This document shows positions 27,101 through 35,400 of a DNA stretch of 64,000 nt, in pieces (the stretch's first letter is position 1; each line of letters opens with the position of its first letter). Both the position numbers and the translations under genes were made by a program. This stretch comes from Mycteria americana. Taxonomy: Eukaryota > Chordata > Aves > Ciconiiformes > Ciconiidae. The stretch covers positions 27,870,501 to 27,934,500 of the forward strand of contig NC_134373.1 in NCBI RefSeq assembly GCF_035582795.1, read 5' to 3'. The notes beneath the pieces are model-generated. The model saw only the letters and a program-made list of their open reading frames with translations. It had not been told where the DNA came from and ran no database searches.

Positions 27101-30100
27101 CAAAGCACCCTGAGGTTCAACAACGTGTTTATGAGGAAATAGTAAATAAGCTGGGGAAAGACCAAGTTCCTGTGGCTCATGATGTCCCAAAATTGCCTTT
27201 GATTAGAGCTGTGCTGAAAGAAACCTTGAGGTAAGTAGCAGACAACTGCAATCATTAATTAAAAAATTGAATTCCATGCAGTTGTAGTGGATTTTGAGTC
27301 CATGCTAACGTTTGTGTTTAGTTGTTGTTACTGCTATTTGCTTCTTCTGCTTTTATTTATTGTAGCAGTATTGTGTCCAAGGATGCCCAAGCAATGAAAT
27401 ACGATAGTTTATATAATGTTTAATGGTTTTAGGTATGGTAGAAGTAGTATCACATATGTAGGACATGTCTGTTAAGGTAGGTAATTGAAAGCTTGATTTT
27501 TGCCTTTTAAGTATTAGTTTGTATGATTTGCATATTTGTGAATGCAAATTGGAATCTAAACTTTTTAAGTTGTATTAGTTATTACTGTTGAACTTCTCTT
27601 AAATATTTGTCTCTAGGTTATATCCAGTATTGCCAGGAAATGGAAGAGTGACCCAAAAAGACTTGATCATTGGAGGATACTTGATACCTAAAGGGGTAGG
27701 TTCTATTGCAGTCCTCTGCAGAGAACACAGTTTAATTTTTGTGTATGAAATGTGATCTGTTACCACATATATACACTTCATTGATTTCAGAAGATTTCAC
27801 CAAGCTAGAGCATTAAGAGGAAAGTATTTCAATAATACCCATGACAAAAATGGATTTTATAATTGACGTGTTGCATTGGTTTTTTTAGATTTGGGTCCTC
27901 ACCTGCTAATCAAATTTACCATTGTGACTTGTTCTTAGTATTCTTGAGGGTGGAGTCTATTAATAACATCTCTGTGCAATGTTACAATTTGATTAAAAAA
28001 GCATGAATTTCATTGTTCTTGCAGTTTTCTAATTCTTTGCCTGTTAATTCCCTTTGTAGAAAGAGTTTAATTGCCTTTTAAAATTATGAATCTTTCCTTT
28101 ATGCTATTCAAAGATTGCACAGAGATCATGGTAGAACTGTATTGCTCTATTTTAAATGACAGCACTTCTGTGTTAGACCAACGTAGCTTTAAAACAGTCA
28201 GGATTCTTAATTCTGAATATACTTGTTTAAATATTATTCCACACACACACCCCCACCCGCCCACCCCCCCGACCCCCCGATTTATTTGGAAACATCATCA
28301 CATCAATTATTGCTGTTTTTTTCCCTGAGGTGTTGTGGGGTTTTTTTCCTTTCACATTGTCTTGTATCTCTCTTCTCCCTTTCTCTCATACTATCTTTTT
28401 GAGATAATTCCCAATACTTGTGACTTTTGTTCCCATCTCCTTTCCCACTGCATCTTCTTTAATATATCTGGCAACATTTAAAACAATTTGAAGCTTATTT
28501 AATTTGACCAGCTGAGAAAGGGATCTGATTTTCTAGGTATCCTTTATTCTTCTAGAATTACTCAAAGATACTTAATTTTTATCACCTCATATTGCAGTAA
28601 TTACAGTAATTACAAATGCTTTTTTATTTTGTTATGTGTATTGGAGTTAGCTAAATATTTATATTTATTTCCTCAGACGCAGCTGGCACTCTGTCATTAT
28701 ACTACTTCATATAGCGAAGAAAATTTCTCAATGGCAAATGAGTTCCGACCTGAGCGCTGGCTGAGGAAAGATAATTTGGACAGAGTAGACAATTTTGGTT
28801 CCATCCCCTTTGGTTATGGCATTCGAAGTTGTATAGGAAAAAGAATTGCAGAGCTGGAAATTCATCTTGCGCTGATTCAGGTTAGAACTATGTGACAGCA
28901 TTACAAGAAGAAAAATATATTGGTATGATTCTTTTCTATGTATGCCATTTCTGGATATCTTACAGTGCTCAAAAACTTTGTTTTGGAGCTTTGTCTAGCA
29001 TACTCATCCTGCAAAGGCTTAAAAAATTGAAAATAATCATGCTTGAAATGTAGCATACTTGTTAAACTACATTACAGAAGAAAAAATCTTTATAGTACAA
29101 ATAAAGTAAAACTAAAGGTAAGATTGTTAAGGAAGTATATGGATTTAGTACAGAAGGTTTTTGTAAGCAAATTGGAAGTCTTTCTTAATATATATTAGAA
29201 TGGTTACCTCCTCAGTTTCAGTATTTTAGTTACAAAGAGTTCAGTACTTACAAAGACGTAAAATAGTTTTTATATCCTTGTACTGACCACAGTGTTACGA
29301 CAAACAGTAGAATTTTTCTATGTTTTGTGGTTTTCTGTCCCTTCTTGTTTTTCTTTCTAACTTTATTATCATTTTAGATACACATAATTTAGTTATATAA
29401 GTAGTTAGTACATTTTGATATATATTGTTTTCCACTGCTTCATATCATAAAGAAAGCTTTCCCAACAGCTGCTACATTTTTTGGTCATTTATGAGACCCC
29501 CTTTAACACAAATACTGAGATCGGATTGTGCAATCAAACCTCAAAGATTTGGAAACTATTTATAGCTACTTAACTATAAAAATATTTAGACCCATTATAT
29601 GTATTCAAAGCAAAGCTTGATTGAATTTGCGTTAGAATTTCCTTAAGTAAACACCTAGAGCAATCTCTGAACAATTAGCATCTGTCTTTTGGAACTCAGA
29701 GTGAGATAGCTCTCAGGGCTGGATAAAACAAACATACTTGCATCTTTTTGAAAAGGACGATCAAGGAAGTAATAGAGAGCCTGCTTTTGTTTTCTGGAAA
29801 GAGGCTAGAACAAAATAGCACACAACCTATTTGCAAGCATCAAGATGATATTTAAGCGATTTAAAAATAGAAACACATGAAGCATGGAGCTGATCAATGA
29901 GAAATTGTGTCAGACCAGTCTGATTTCTTTGTTTGACTTGATCACTTGTCTAATGTGGTGAATATAAAATAAATCTGACTTCAGATTTATTTTATCTGGT
30001 GTATTCTGACTTCAGGAAGTATTTTCACATTTCCTATACATTGTTCTCAAATTTAAATTAATAAAATTTGTTCCAGATGGAAGTACCTATAAAATGCATG

Positions 30101-31797
30101 CACAACTGGTTTGAGGAAAAAAAAAAAAGCTGGAGGCAGTAGCTGTCAAATATTTGCTGTTGAAATGGGAAAATGTTTAATTAAAATTCTATAAGAGTCT
30201 GTCCTGCATTTGATTTAGGTTGGTATTTTCATTAACAGTGTAAATCATAGATTAGAGAATACTTTTAGAGTTTGCATAGGATACCAAGCTGACATGAATT
30301 AAGTTAAAATCAGAGGATGTGAATATAGAATTATGAAAAAATGCAGAAATATTCCAGAATCAACACAAAATTGTTCACTAAGGACAGTTGCAAGTTACTG
30401 CTCTTGAGAAGAAATCAAATACATAAATACAAATGGCCAACCAACTGGCTCAGTAATTAGTACCGTAGAAACAGACTGGAGGGATACAGTAAAAAATTGG
30501 TCAACAATAATGACGCTAATTCTGAGAAGGCAGTATAATTCTTGGGTATATTAACAGTATTAACAAACATGTTGTATGTCAGAAAGAGGAGCTAAATTAC
30601 TCAGTCTTACCAAACACTAGTGAATCCTCAGCTAGACTGTGATACGCAACCGACCCTGCGCGTTGCGTTTTCAGGACAGTATAGTCAAATTGGAGGAAAT
30701 TCAGAAGACAGAGAGAATAACAAGAATGAGAGGTTCAAAAAAGAGAAGAATGAGATGAAAATTTGATCAAACATCTAATACTGAAAAGGTAGTTATGTAT
30801 AGGGAAATAATGCATTGTTCATCATGCTTACTAGGAGAAGGGTAAGAGAAGATTGCTTAGTTTATAGGAAAAAGTGTTTGAGATTTAATATTAGGAAAAG
30901 TTGTGGATGTTGCAGTATTTCCTTCTTGAAAGTTCAAAAATAGATAGCTGAGGTATTCTATGTTCAGCTTCAAAACGGGTGAGAGAAACCGCTCACCCTC
31001 TCTTATTTTAGCCTCTCCTCTCTTGTTTTAGCCTACGATTTCTGTGATTTATGTTTGCAACTGATTCTCTCAGTTTCATTAAGTGTACGGAAATAGGAGT
31101 TTAAGTGTATGGAAATAGGGGTTTAATGTATAGAGAACCTGTGTGATTGAATTATAGTGATTCTGTTCAGGAGAGGTTCTAATATTTGACTCCTTGAATT
31201 ATTATTGTTTCACTTGGTGCACTGGGCAGTTGCTGTCTCATGTTTGTTTTGTTTCCTTCTGCCCAGGAAGAGAAATGTGTGTGATGGGATTGGGACTCTT
31301 TTATTGCTTCGTTTTATATTTAACATATCGATTTATATTAAAGGAAGTTAAATCAAAAACACATAGAGAGGAAGCTCACAAGGTTTAAAAGAGACTTTAG
31401 TTTCTTTGATAGCTCAGACTGTTTAATCTAGTTGTGTGGAAATTCTTCAGAAAGGACTGGCTCAGTCCTCCCTCAATCAGAGGAGGAAGATTTTTAACTA
31501 TAATCTTCACCTTGTAACAACTATTTTTTCTTTCCTGCGTGGGAATCATAGCACTTAGACTCCACAGAACTGGCAACAGAAATTTTGTTTGTGAAGGTCT
31601 GTTACGTTCTCTTCTCTGAAGTCTAATCTTCATCTGTAATTTTGCAGCTTTTCTAATACTTGTCCTGTTTATCTTCACAGTTGCTTCAGAATTTTGAGAT
31701 CAAAATTTCTTCCAAAACCGAACCAGTTAATGCCAAAACCCATGGACTTTTGACTCCTGGAAACTCCATCAATGTGAGATTTTCTGACAGAAAGTGA
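11858..31797 (+). CDS. CYP27C1: CYP27C1, mitochondrial retinoid 3,4-desaturase (gene-level summary, nine coding exons)
   Basis: The joined exons 11858-12196, 17014-17204, 18855-19054, 21601-21810, 23550-23713, 27064-27230, 27617-27695, 28677-28880 and 31681-31797 give an unbroken 556-residue cytochrome P450. All introns are GT-AG and all phases fit. The family is a mitochondrial CYP27 enzyme, fed electrons by adrenodoxin, that in vertebrates desaturates all-trans retinol at C3-C4 (vitamin A1 to A2). Visible motifs are the I-helix AGVDTT (364-369), ExxR (E421, R424), the FRPERW region (473-478) and the haem loop FGYGIRSCIG with Cys502. The N-terminus is basic and hydroxylated, as expected for a mitochondrial presequence. 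The human protein is about 537 residues. Nothing is broken. The neighbours ERCC3 and BIN1 confirm the orthology. Confidence 0.96.
12197..17013 (+). other. CYP27C1: CYP27C1 intron 1
   Basis: This 4.8-kb intron has a CpG-rich first kilobase, listed separately, followed by ordinary AT-rich sequence. An 18-base A run lies at 12587-12604. From about 13500 to the acceptor TTGTAG at 17008-17013 I see no repeat, RNA gene or exon that I can support. Confidence 0.85.
12280..13440. promoter_or_regulatory. CpG island with promoter-like elements inside CYP27C1 intron 1
   Basis: The stretch is very GC-rich and full of CpG, unlike the flanks. It contains an inverted CCAAT box (ATTGG at 13138-13142) followed directly by a run of GC boxes (GGGCGGGCGGGCGG, near 13150-13163). 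A TATA-like CATATATAGG lies at 12937-12946. At 13434 a near-perfect splice donor (GAAG|GTGAGTG) follows the GC boxes. A 14-base G run sits at 13295-13308. This looks like an alternative or lncRNA promoter. The frame that would join exon 2 has a stop at 13326-13328 and no ATG after it, so a coding alternative first exon is unlikely. Confidence 0.6.
17014..17204 (+). CDS. CYP27C1: CYP27C1 coding exon 2
   Basis: Residues 114-176 plus two bases of 177. The translation starts QKHTQEYGKIFKSHFGPQ and contains VVSIADREMVAQVLRAEG and ANMESWQEYRDLRGRAMG, the P450 A-helix to B-helix region with near-identity to other CYP27C1 proteins. The acceptor is TTGTAG and the donor GC|GTAAGT. Confidence 0.96.
17205..18854 (+). 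other. CYP27C1: CYP27C1 intron 2
   Basis: A 1.65-kb intron from GTAAGT to TTCTAG. AT-rich. I see nothing notable in it. Confidence 0.9.
18855..19054 (+). CDS. CYP27C1: CYP27C1 coding exon 3
   Basis: Completes residue 177 and runs to 243, plus one base of 244. It includes EGEQWLKMRSVLRQKILKP, the helix-C WxxxR element that contacts the haem propionates, and then VITDLIKRIHTLRS and NNLFFKYSMEG. The borders are CTAG|G and GAAG|GTAAGC. Confidence 0.96.
19055..21600 (+). other. CYP27C1: CYP27C1 intron 3
   Basis: A 2.5-kb AT-rich intron from GTAAGC to GTGCAG. It contains a short AT/CA simple repeat near 20270-20297 and a run of nine or ten G near 20961. I see no exon or RNA gene. Confidence 0.9.
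21601..21810 (+). CDS. CYP27C1: CYP27C1 coding exon 4
   Basis: Residues 244-313 plus one base of 314. It contains VATILYECRLGCLEN, TVEYIEALELMFSMFKTT and AGAIPKWLRPLIPKPWREF, the helix E to G region that lines substrate access and membrane contact in mitochondrial P450s. The borders are GTGCAG|GT and TTTA|GTAAGA. Confidence 0.96.
21811..23549 (+). other. CYP27C1: CYP27C1 intron 4
   Basis: A 1.7-kb intron ending CCAAAG. A T run lies at about 22919-22932. The open frame at 23130-23468 has no recognisable content. Confidence 0.9.
23550..23713 (+). CDS. CYP27C1: CYP27C1 coding exon 5 (start of I-helix)
   Basis: Residues 314-368. It begins QIHVDNKLKAIQSQLDQG and ends MLLAGVDT, giving the first part of the oxygen-binding I-helix motif (A364, G365, D367, T368). 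It joins exon 6 in phase 0. The donor is ACA|GTAAGC. The frame upstream to 23537 is intron. Confidence 0.96.
23714..27063 (+). other. CYP27C1: CYP27C1 intron 5
   Basis: The intron is 3.35 kb. Around 23900-24060 the text (GTGAGTTCCACAGGTTA...) faintly resembles an old amniote interspersed repeat, but I cannot assign a family. A nine-base G run lies near 26392. No exon was recognised. Confidence 0.8.
27064..27230 (+). CDS. CYP27C1: CYP27C1 coding exon 6 (I-helix end to ExxR)
   Basis: Residues 369-423 plus two bases of 424. It starts TSFTLSWATYLLAKHPEVQQ and ends IRAVLKETLR. The K-helix ExxR pair is E421 and R424, the latter codon being split across the intron. The donor is GAG|GTAAGT. Confidence 0.96.
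27231..27616 (+). other. CYP27C1: CYP27C1 intron 6
   Basis: A short 386-bp intron from GTAAGT to CTCTAG. I see nothing else in it. Confidence 0.92.
27617..27695 (+). CDS. CYP27C1: CYP27C1 coding exon 7
   Basis: Completes R424 and encodes through residue 450: LYPVLPGNGRVTQKDLIIGG then YLIPKG. This is the beta-sheet stretch after the K-helix, very conserved in the CYP27 family. The donor is GGG|GTAGGT, phase 0. Confidence 0.95.
27696..28676 (+). other. CYP27C1: CYP27C1 intron 7
   Basis: A 981-bp intron ending CCTCAG. It carries a CA/C-rich simple repeat at 28239-28279, listed separately. Confidence 0.92.
28239..28279. repeat. CA-then-C-rich simple repeat
   Basis: A short (CA)n run passes into C-rich sequence with runs of up to eight C. 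It is a likely length-variable microsatellite inside intron 7. Confidence 0.8.
28677..28880 (+). CDS. CYP27C1: CYP27C1 coding exon 8 (haem-binding loop)
   Basis: Residues 451-518. It contains TQLALCHYTTSY, then FRPERWLRKDNLDRVDNFGS (473-492), then the haem loop FGYGIRSCIGKR with the thiolate ligand Cys502, followed by the L-helix IAELEIHLALIQ. The motif fits FxxGxRxCxG fully, so the enzyme should bind haem. The donor CAG|GTTAGA is a little weaker than the others in this gene. Confidence 0.97.
29880..30970 (+). mobile_element. Ancient CR1-type LINE remnant (reverse-transcriptase region)
   Basis: Blocks in the correct order match the 3' part of the reverse-transcriptase frame of old amniote CR1 elements: 'GTGTCAGACCAGTCTGATTTC', 'TTGGTATTTTCATTAACAGTG', 'AGTTTGCATAGGATACCAAGCTG', 'CAAATACATAAATACAAATGG', 'GTCAACAATAATGACGC' and 'AAATTGGAGGAAATTCAGAAGA'. 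The frame is destroyed by many indels. The ends are approximate. Confidence 0.6.
29964..29995. repeat. 15-bp perfect inverted repeat
   Basis: Arms 29964-29978 and 29981-29995 are exact reverse complements separated by two bases. The AT-rich hairpin lies inside the ancient CR1 remnant. Confidence 0.9.
31081..31124. repeat. Tandem duplication, two 22-bp units
   Basis: Two adjacent 22-bp units (31081-31102 and 31103-31124) differ at two positions. They are not part of any recognised gene. Confidence 0.85.
31681..31797 (+). CDS. CYP27C1: CYP27C1 coding exon 9 (canonical C-terminus)
   Basis: The last 38 residues and stop: LLQNFEIKISSKTEPVNAK, then THGLLTPGNSINVRFSDRK. The canonical end matches the ...RK C-terminus of other CYP27C1 proteins. 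The stop codon TGA at 31795-31797 lies within an AAA|GTGAGA sequence that is itself a plausible splice donor after 31793 (see the entries at 31890, 34089 and 35319). Confidence 0.95.
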   Translation: MLQNFEIKISSKTEPVNAKTHGLLTPGNSINVRFSDRK

Positions 31798-32487
31798 GAC
31801 TGAAATGTTTTGGAAATACTTGTGTGATTTTCAGGGGAGCAGACTTGCATCTTATGGATGTTTAATCATGCTTGTTCTCTGGTTTGTAGGTATTTGGAAA
31901 ATTATCAAGTATTATGTTCTGCCTTAGTTCTAGCAGTACATAAGAGAAATTACCTCTCCTATAATAGGTAATTACACATATGAAAATATATATGGAAAAA
32001 ATTCCTTCTTGCACTGGGAATCTCCTTTTACCTGGAAGGATTTCTAGTAATAACAACACATGCATTGAAAAAAACCGAAATTAAATTCAGGCATGTCGGT
32101 ATCATTCAGTGGTTTTGTTACACTGCTTTGTCATAAAAGTCAACTCCTCGGTGAGTCTATTTGAGAGCAAGAGGATTACTATATAATACATGAAAATTAG
32201 CTGCATTTATCAGTTTATGTTTTCCTGTTTCTTGTCCTCCAGTGTTTTTTAAAAGTTTCCACCTAACATTGAAATTATGAGATCATTTTTCTCTTGTCTG
32301 TAAAAACATTTACTCTGTGTATTAAAAAATTAATACAGTAATATGAAAAGCAAAGATAGAAAAAATACAATATATGTCACTTTCTTTAGACTCGAAATAC
32401 AGAACAATTAAAAATGTATCCAAACATAATCCCCATAAAGCGTTTCTATATAATTTTTTTTTTAAAATTAAAAATCTTAAAAATAAA
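31798..32487 (+). promoter_or_regulatory. CYP27C1: CYP27C1 3' UTR candidate with polyadenylation signal
   Basis: AT-rich sequence follows the canonical stop. The first good AATAAA is at 32482-32487, about 685 bases downstream. If this signal is used, the exon-like segment at 31890-31967 is retained as 3' UTR of the canonical transcript. Confidence 0.4.
31890..31967 (+). CDS. Candidate alternative CYP27C1 exon 10 (C-terminal extension, part 1)
   Basis: A 78-nt segment with a pyrimidine-rich acceptor (CTTGTTCTCTGGTTTGTAG) and a GTAATT donor. If exon 9 is spliced at 31793 (AGAAA|GTGAGA), K556 is rebuilt across the junction and the frame continues YLENYQVLCSALVLAVHKRN then YLSYN. The intron would be only 96 nt. 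Only this one of the three frames both fits that junction and leads into the next segment in phase. Codon pattern alone is weak here, so confidence rests on the phase agreement. No family recognised. Confidence 0.42.
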
Positions 32488-34088
32488 AGTTTAAATGTCA
32501 CATTGTAGAGTTATGAACGCAGACATTGTCCTCATCACCAAAGCGTAAGCTGAGTGGAATAGCACAAGCCACTTTCACTGTTCTAGCTAATATTATGCCA
32601 AAACCAAATGTAAATAATAAAAATGAAGTAGTTGTTGCATTTTTATCATTTAATTAAAATACCACTATTAACTGTCTTCACAGTTCTTCAACAGCAAGAA
32701 CTGTAAACTTCCCACTGTAACATGCTGAACCCCTAGGCAGGTGCACAGTTGCCTTCTGTAGGATGGAAATGTGACTACTGAAGTATTTGGAGATTTTTTT
32801 ACTATCTAGTGTCTAAGACAAAGAGTGGACACCTGAAAGGTTTTTTTCTTAATTATTATTTTATTTTTCTTGTGACAACTAACAGAAAAGTCTCTCTTGC
32901 ATGATACTTCAGTCTTTAGGTAACTTTAGTATCACTGCACTAACCTTACATTCTCATTTTTGAGAGAAACCTTATACCTTGGGACCGTGTTATGCCTTGA
33001 ACAATGCTCAAACCTGCATATCCTAATATGAAATTAACTATGTAATTATGTATAGTTAACTGTTTACATGTCAGGCTCTGACTGTTGTTTGTGAGGTAGT
33101 TTACATACTGATAATCGTAAACTTTTCAGACATATGCAGAGTTAGAAAAAAGTTGTGCAACACAGTTTTTAAAATGACAACATTTTTCTTTGCTCATCTT
33201 GCTGTAAGAAGTCAAAGAGGTTACAAATTAAATAACACACTGTAGTCTTAATGGTGGACATGAAATTCCACATAGCTAACTACTACAATCACATTGTTGC
33301 AGTATTTTGCTTACTTCTTGTAGTGCCTTTTCAAGGTCTTGACAAAAGAAAAAAAAAATCTCCTTTATATGGATCTCATATATAAAATAATAACACTAAA
33401 CAAAGTTGATCTGATCTGTGAGAATATTAAATGTTTACACGATGACTTTAAAATGTTAATCCTGTATTGAGCATATATATGTACTATAGGAAAAACAGGT
33501 AATCTGTGGAGGGTTTTTTCCCTTGAATGAGCTTGCCTTCTGATGCTATTTTCCAGGGCTTCACATTATTCCTTTTTTTTCTTTCCCATTGTTATTTCAA
33601 ATTGTCCCCATCTTAAATAGAATGAAGAGAGTTGTGTTTGCCAGAGCCAGCTGACATCCCAAAAGAGGTGTCTTTTTAAAAGACAAAGGTCTGTTTAAAA
33701 GTCTGCAGATTTGACTCCATAACTTTGCCTGGTTTTGTTGACTTGGGGACCAAAAAGCCCAAGCCTTGAATCTGAATTTGGATTCTGTATGATGCCCTCC
33801 TTTTGCATTGTCATAGCATCATTAGAAGCACCAGCCATTGCTATGTGGCAGTACATTTGCTACTTGGTATCAGTCCCTAAGTAACACATCAATGTAGAAG
33901 AGGGAAGAAGCATTCTAAGATGCTCTTTAAAGCATTTGAATCTTTTAATTAAAACAGAAAGCCTGTGATTTGTTTTAATAGAGCATCTATCCATGTAAGT
34001 TGTCTTTTATACATAATAAAATATTTATACAGAATTTACAAGTCCTGGTTCTCATTTTAATTGCTATTTATAATTGCATTTTCTTTAG
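32488..34088 (+). other. Candidate intron of the CYP27C1 extension
   Basis: AT-rich sequence between the first two extension segments (the full candidate intron starts at 31968). It ends in a strong acceptor TGCATTTTCTTTAG at 34075-34088. I see no other exon that I can support. Further AATAAA-like hexamers occur, for example near 32618. Confidence 0.4.
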
Positions 34089-34193
34089 CGCCTTAAAAGT
34101 TTTTAACTTGTTGGATAGAACTGGAAGATTCACTGCTACATGGGAAACTACTAGTTCATCTGGAAAAGATGGGGATTCATACAAGAATTTAAG
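34089..34193 (+). CDS. Candidate alternative CYP27C1 exon 11 (C-terminal extension, part 2)
   Basis: A 105-nt segment between a TTTCTTTAG acceptor and an AAG|GTGTGT donor. It reads ALKVFNLLDRTGRFTATWET then TSSSGKDGDSYKNL, with a strong purine-first codon pattern typical of real coding sequence. The first base completes a serine codon from the previous segment, and the last two bases begin an arginine codon finished in the next. I do not recognise the family. It could equally be a penultimate exon of a separate gene whose upstream exons I have not found. Confidence 0.55.
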
Positions 34194-35318
34194 GTGTGTA
34201 ATGACCTGACTGAAGGAGAGATAATATTATATTAAGAGTACTGTCATTCTGGAGGAAAGTTACTGGCAAGGTTACTCAAGAAATACCCTAAGACTGATTC
34301 TAATGTAATTTTTTGATTAATGATAATTGCTTAATACATAGAAGAGTATTAATGATATAAAGATTGAAGGCATAAAGTATATATATATATAAAACCAACC
34401 AAACAAACCAGAATGTAATAGAGGTGGGATGGAATTTAACAGCAAAAGACATGTATGTGGGGAATAAAAAGTTGAGGAGCTCACCAGTTGAAAAGGAAAT
34501 GTGTAGAGGAAGACCTAGGTAATCACAGATGACTAGAAATTGCAAGTGTGTTGGAAGAATGAAAAATACAGCCTAGAATGTATGAGGTGAACTACCTCTG
34601 ATAGAGATTGGGGAAGAATAGGTGAGACTGCATCTTAAGTGCTATGTACCGTATGGTTGTGTGTTCAAGAAAGGTGGAGTTTGATTTAAACAGGTAAGGC
34701 AACTACTAAGATCATCAGGTTAATAAAGTTTCTGTGAGTGGAGAACGGGTTGTGCTACACTGCTTTTTGCTCTGCCTCCCTGTGGTTTAAGCAGACCACA
34801 AGCTTGCAGATCAAGCCCTGGAACGTCTGGAAGATATAAAACCATGGGCTTAGGAGAACTTGTTTCTTTGGACACAAAACTGTGCTGGCTTGATTACACT
34901 CGTTCCGGTTGCATTAGATAGCAGGTGGCAGAAACATGAATGTCTGCAAGAGACTAAATGTATCCTCAAAAATAGTCACGTAGTTAGTCTAGAAAAGCGA
35001 ATATTGAGAGAGGAGATAAATGTTCTCTTCAAATACCTTCAAGTTAAGGTGTTTACTCCTTAAGGTAAAGGGCAATGCTTGCCCAAAACAGTTATCACCA
35101 GCTGGCAATGAATAAACTGGTGTACAAGGTTTCAAGCCATCAGGAGAATGAGAGTTTAGAATAAATTTACTGTGAGAAATGGTGAAGACAAAAAAAAAAA
35201 ATCTCCAACCAGCCATGAAATGATGGAGCATGGTGAGAAGAATTCTATAAAGTGGTTGTTTAACTAGAATCACTGTATTGAGTCAGTCTGTTCTCTGTTT
35301 TTTCTTACTCTGTTGTAG
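34194..35318 (+). other. Candidate intron between extension exons
   Basis: 1125 nt from GTGTGT to a very pyrimidine-rich acceptor (CTGTTTTTTCTTACTCTGTTGTAG). An AT dinucleotide repeat lies near 34378-34391. I see nothing else. Confidence 0.5.
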
Positions 35319-35400
35319 GTACATAGGCGTGGAAGGAATCTATGAGGTCAATGGTGAAGTAGTCACAACTCCAGTAAAGTTGTATGCCAGTAGTGAATGA
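35319..35400 (+). CDS. Candidate alternative CYP27C1 terminal exon 12 (C-terminal extension, part 3)
   Basis: 82 nt with an excellent acceptor. Completes an arginine, then reads YIGVEGIYEVNGEVVTTPVK and ends LYASSE before a TGA at 35398-35400. The codon pattern is strongly coding-like. With the two preceding segments the extension adds 87 residues after K556 (643 in total). No cysteine-cluster, transmembrane or known domain motif is visible. An AATAAA at 36386-36391 could end this transcript. Confidence 0.55.

Larger units (their letters stand above)
28881..31680 (+). other. CYP27C1: CYP27C1 intron 8
   Basis: A 2.8-kb intron ending TTCACAG, largely occupied from about 29880 by an ancient CR1 remnant (separate entry). 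Small tandem duplications lie at 31001-31040 and 31081-31124. The open frame 31194-31388 is discussed under rejected items. Confidence 0.9.

Noticed and set aside
31194-31388. Open frame with a hydrophobic stretch (GLGLFYCFVLYLTYRFILK) and an acceptor-like CTGCCCAG
   Set aside because: It ends in a stop right after a weak GTTTAA donor, and its phase does not fit the segment at 31890. Probably chance.
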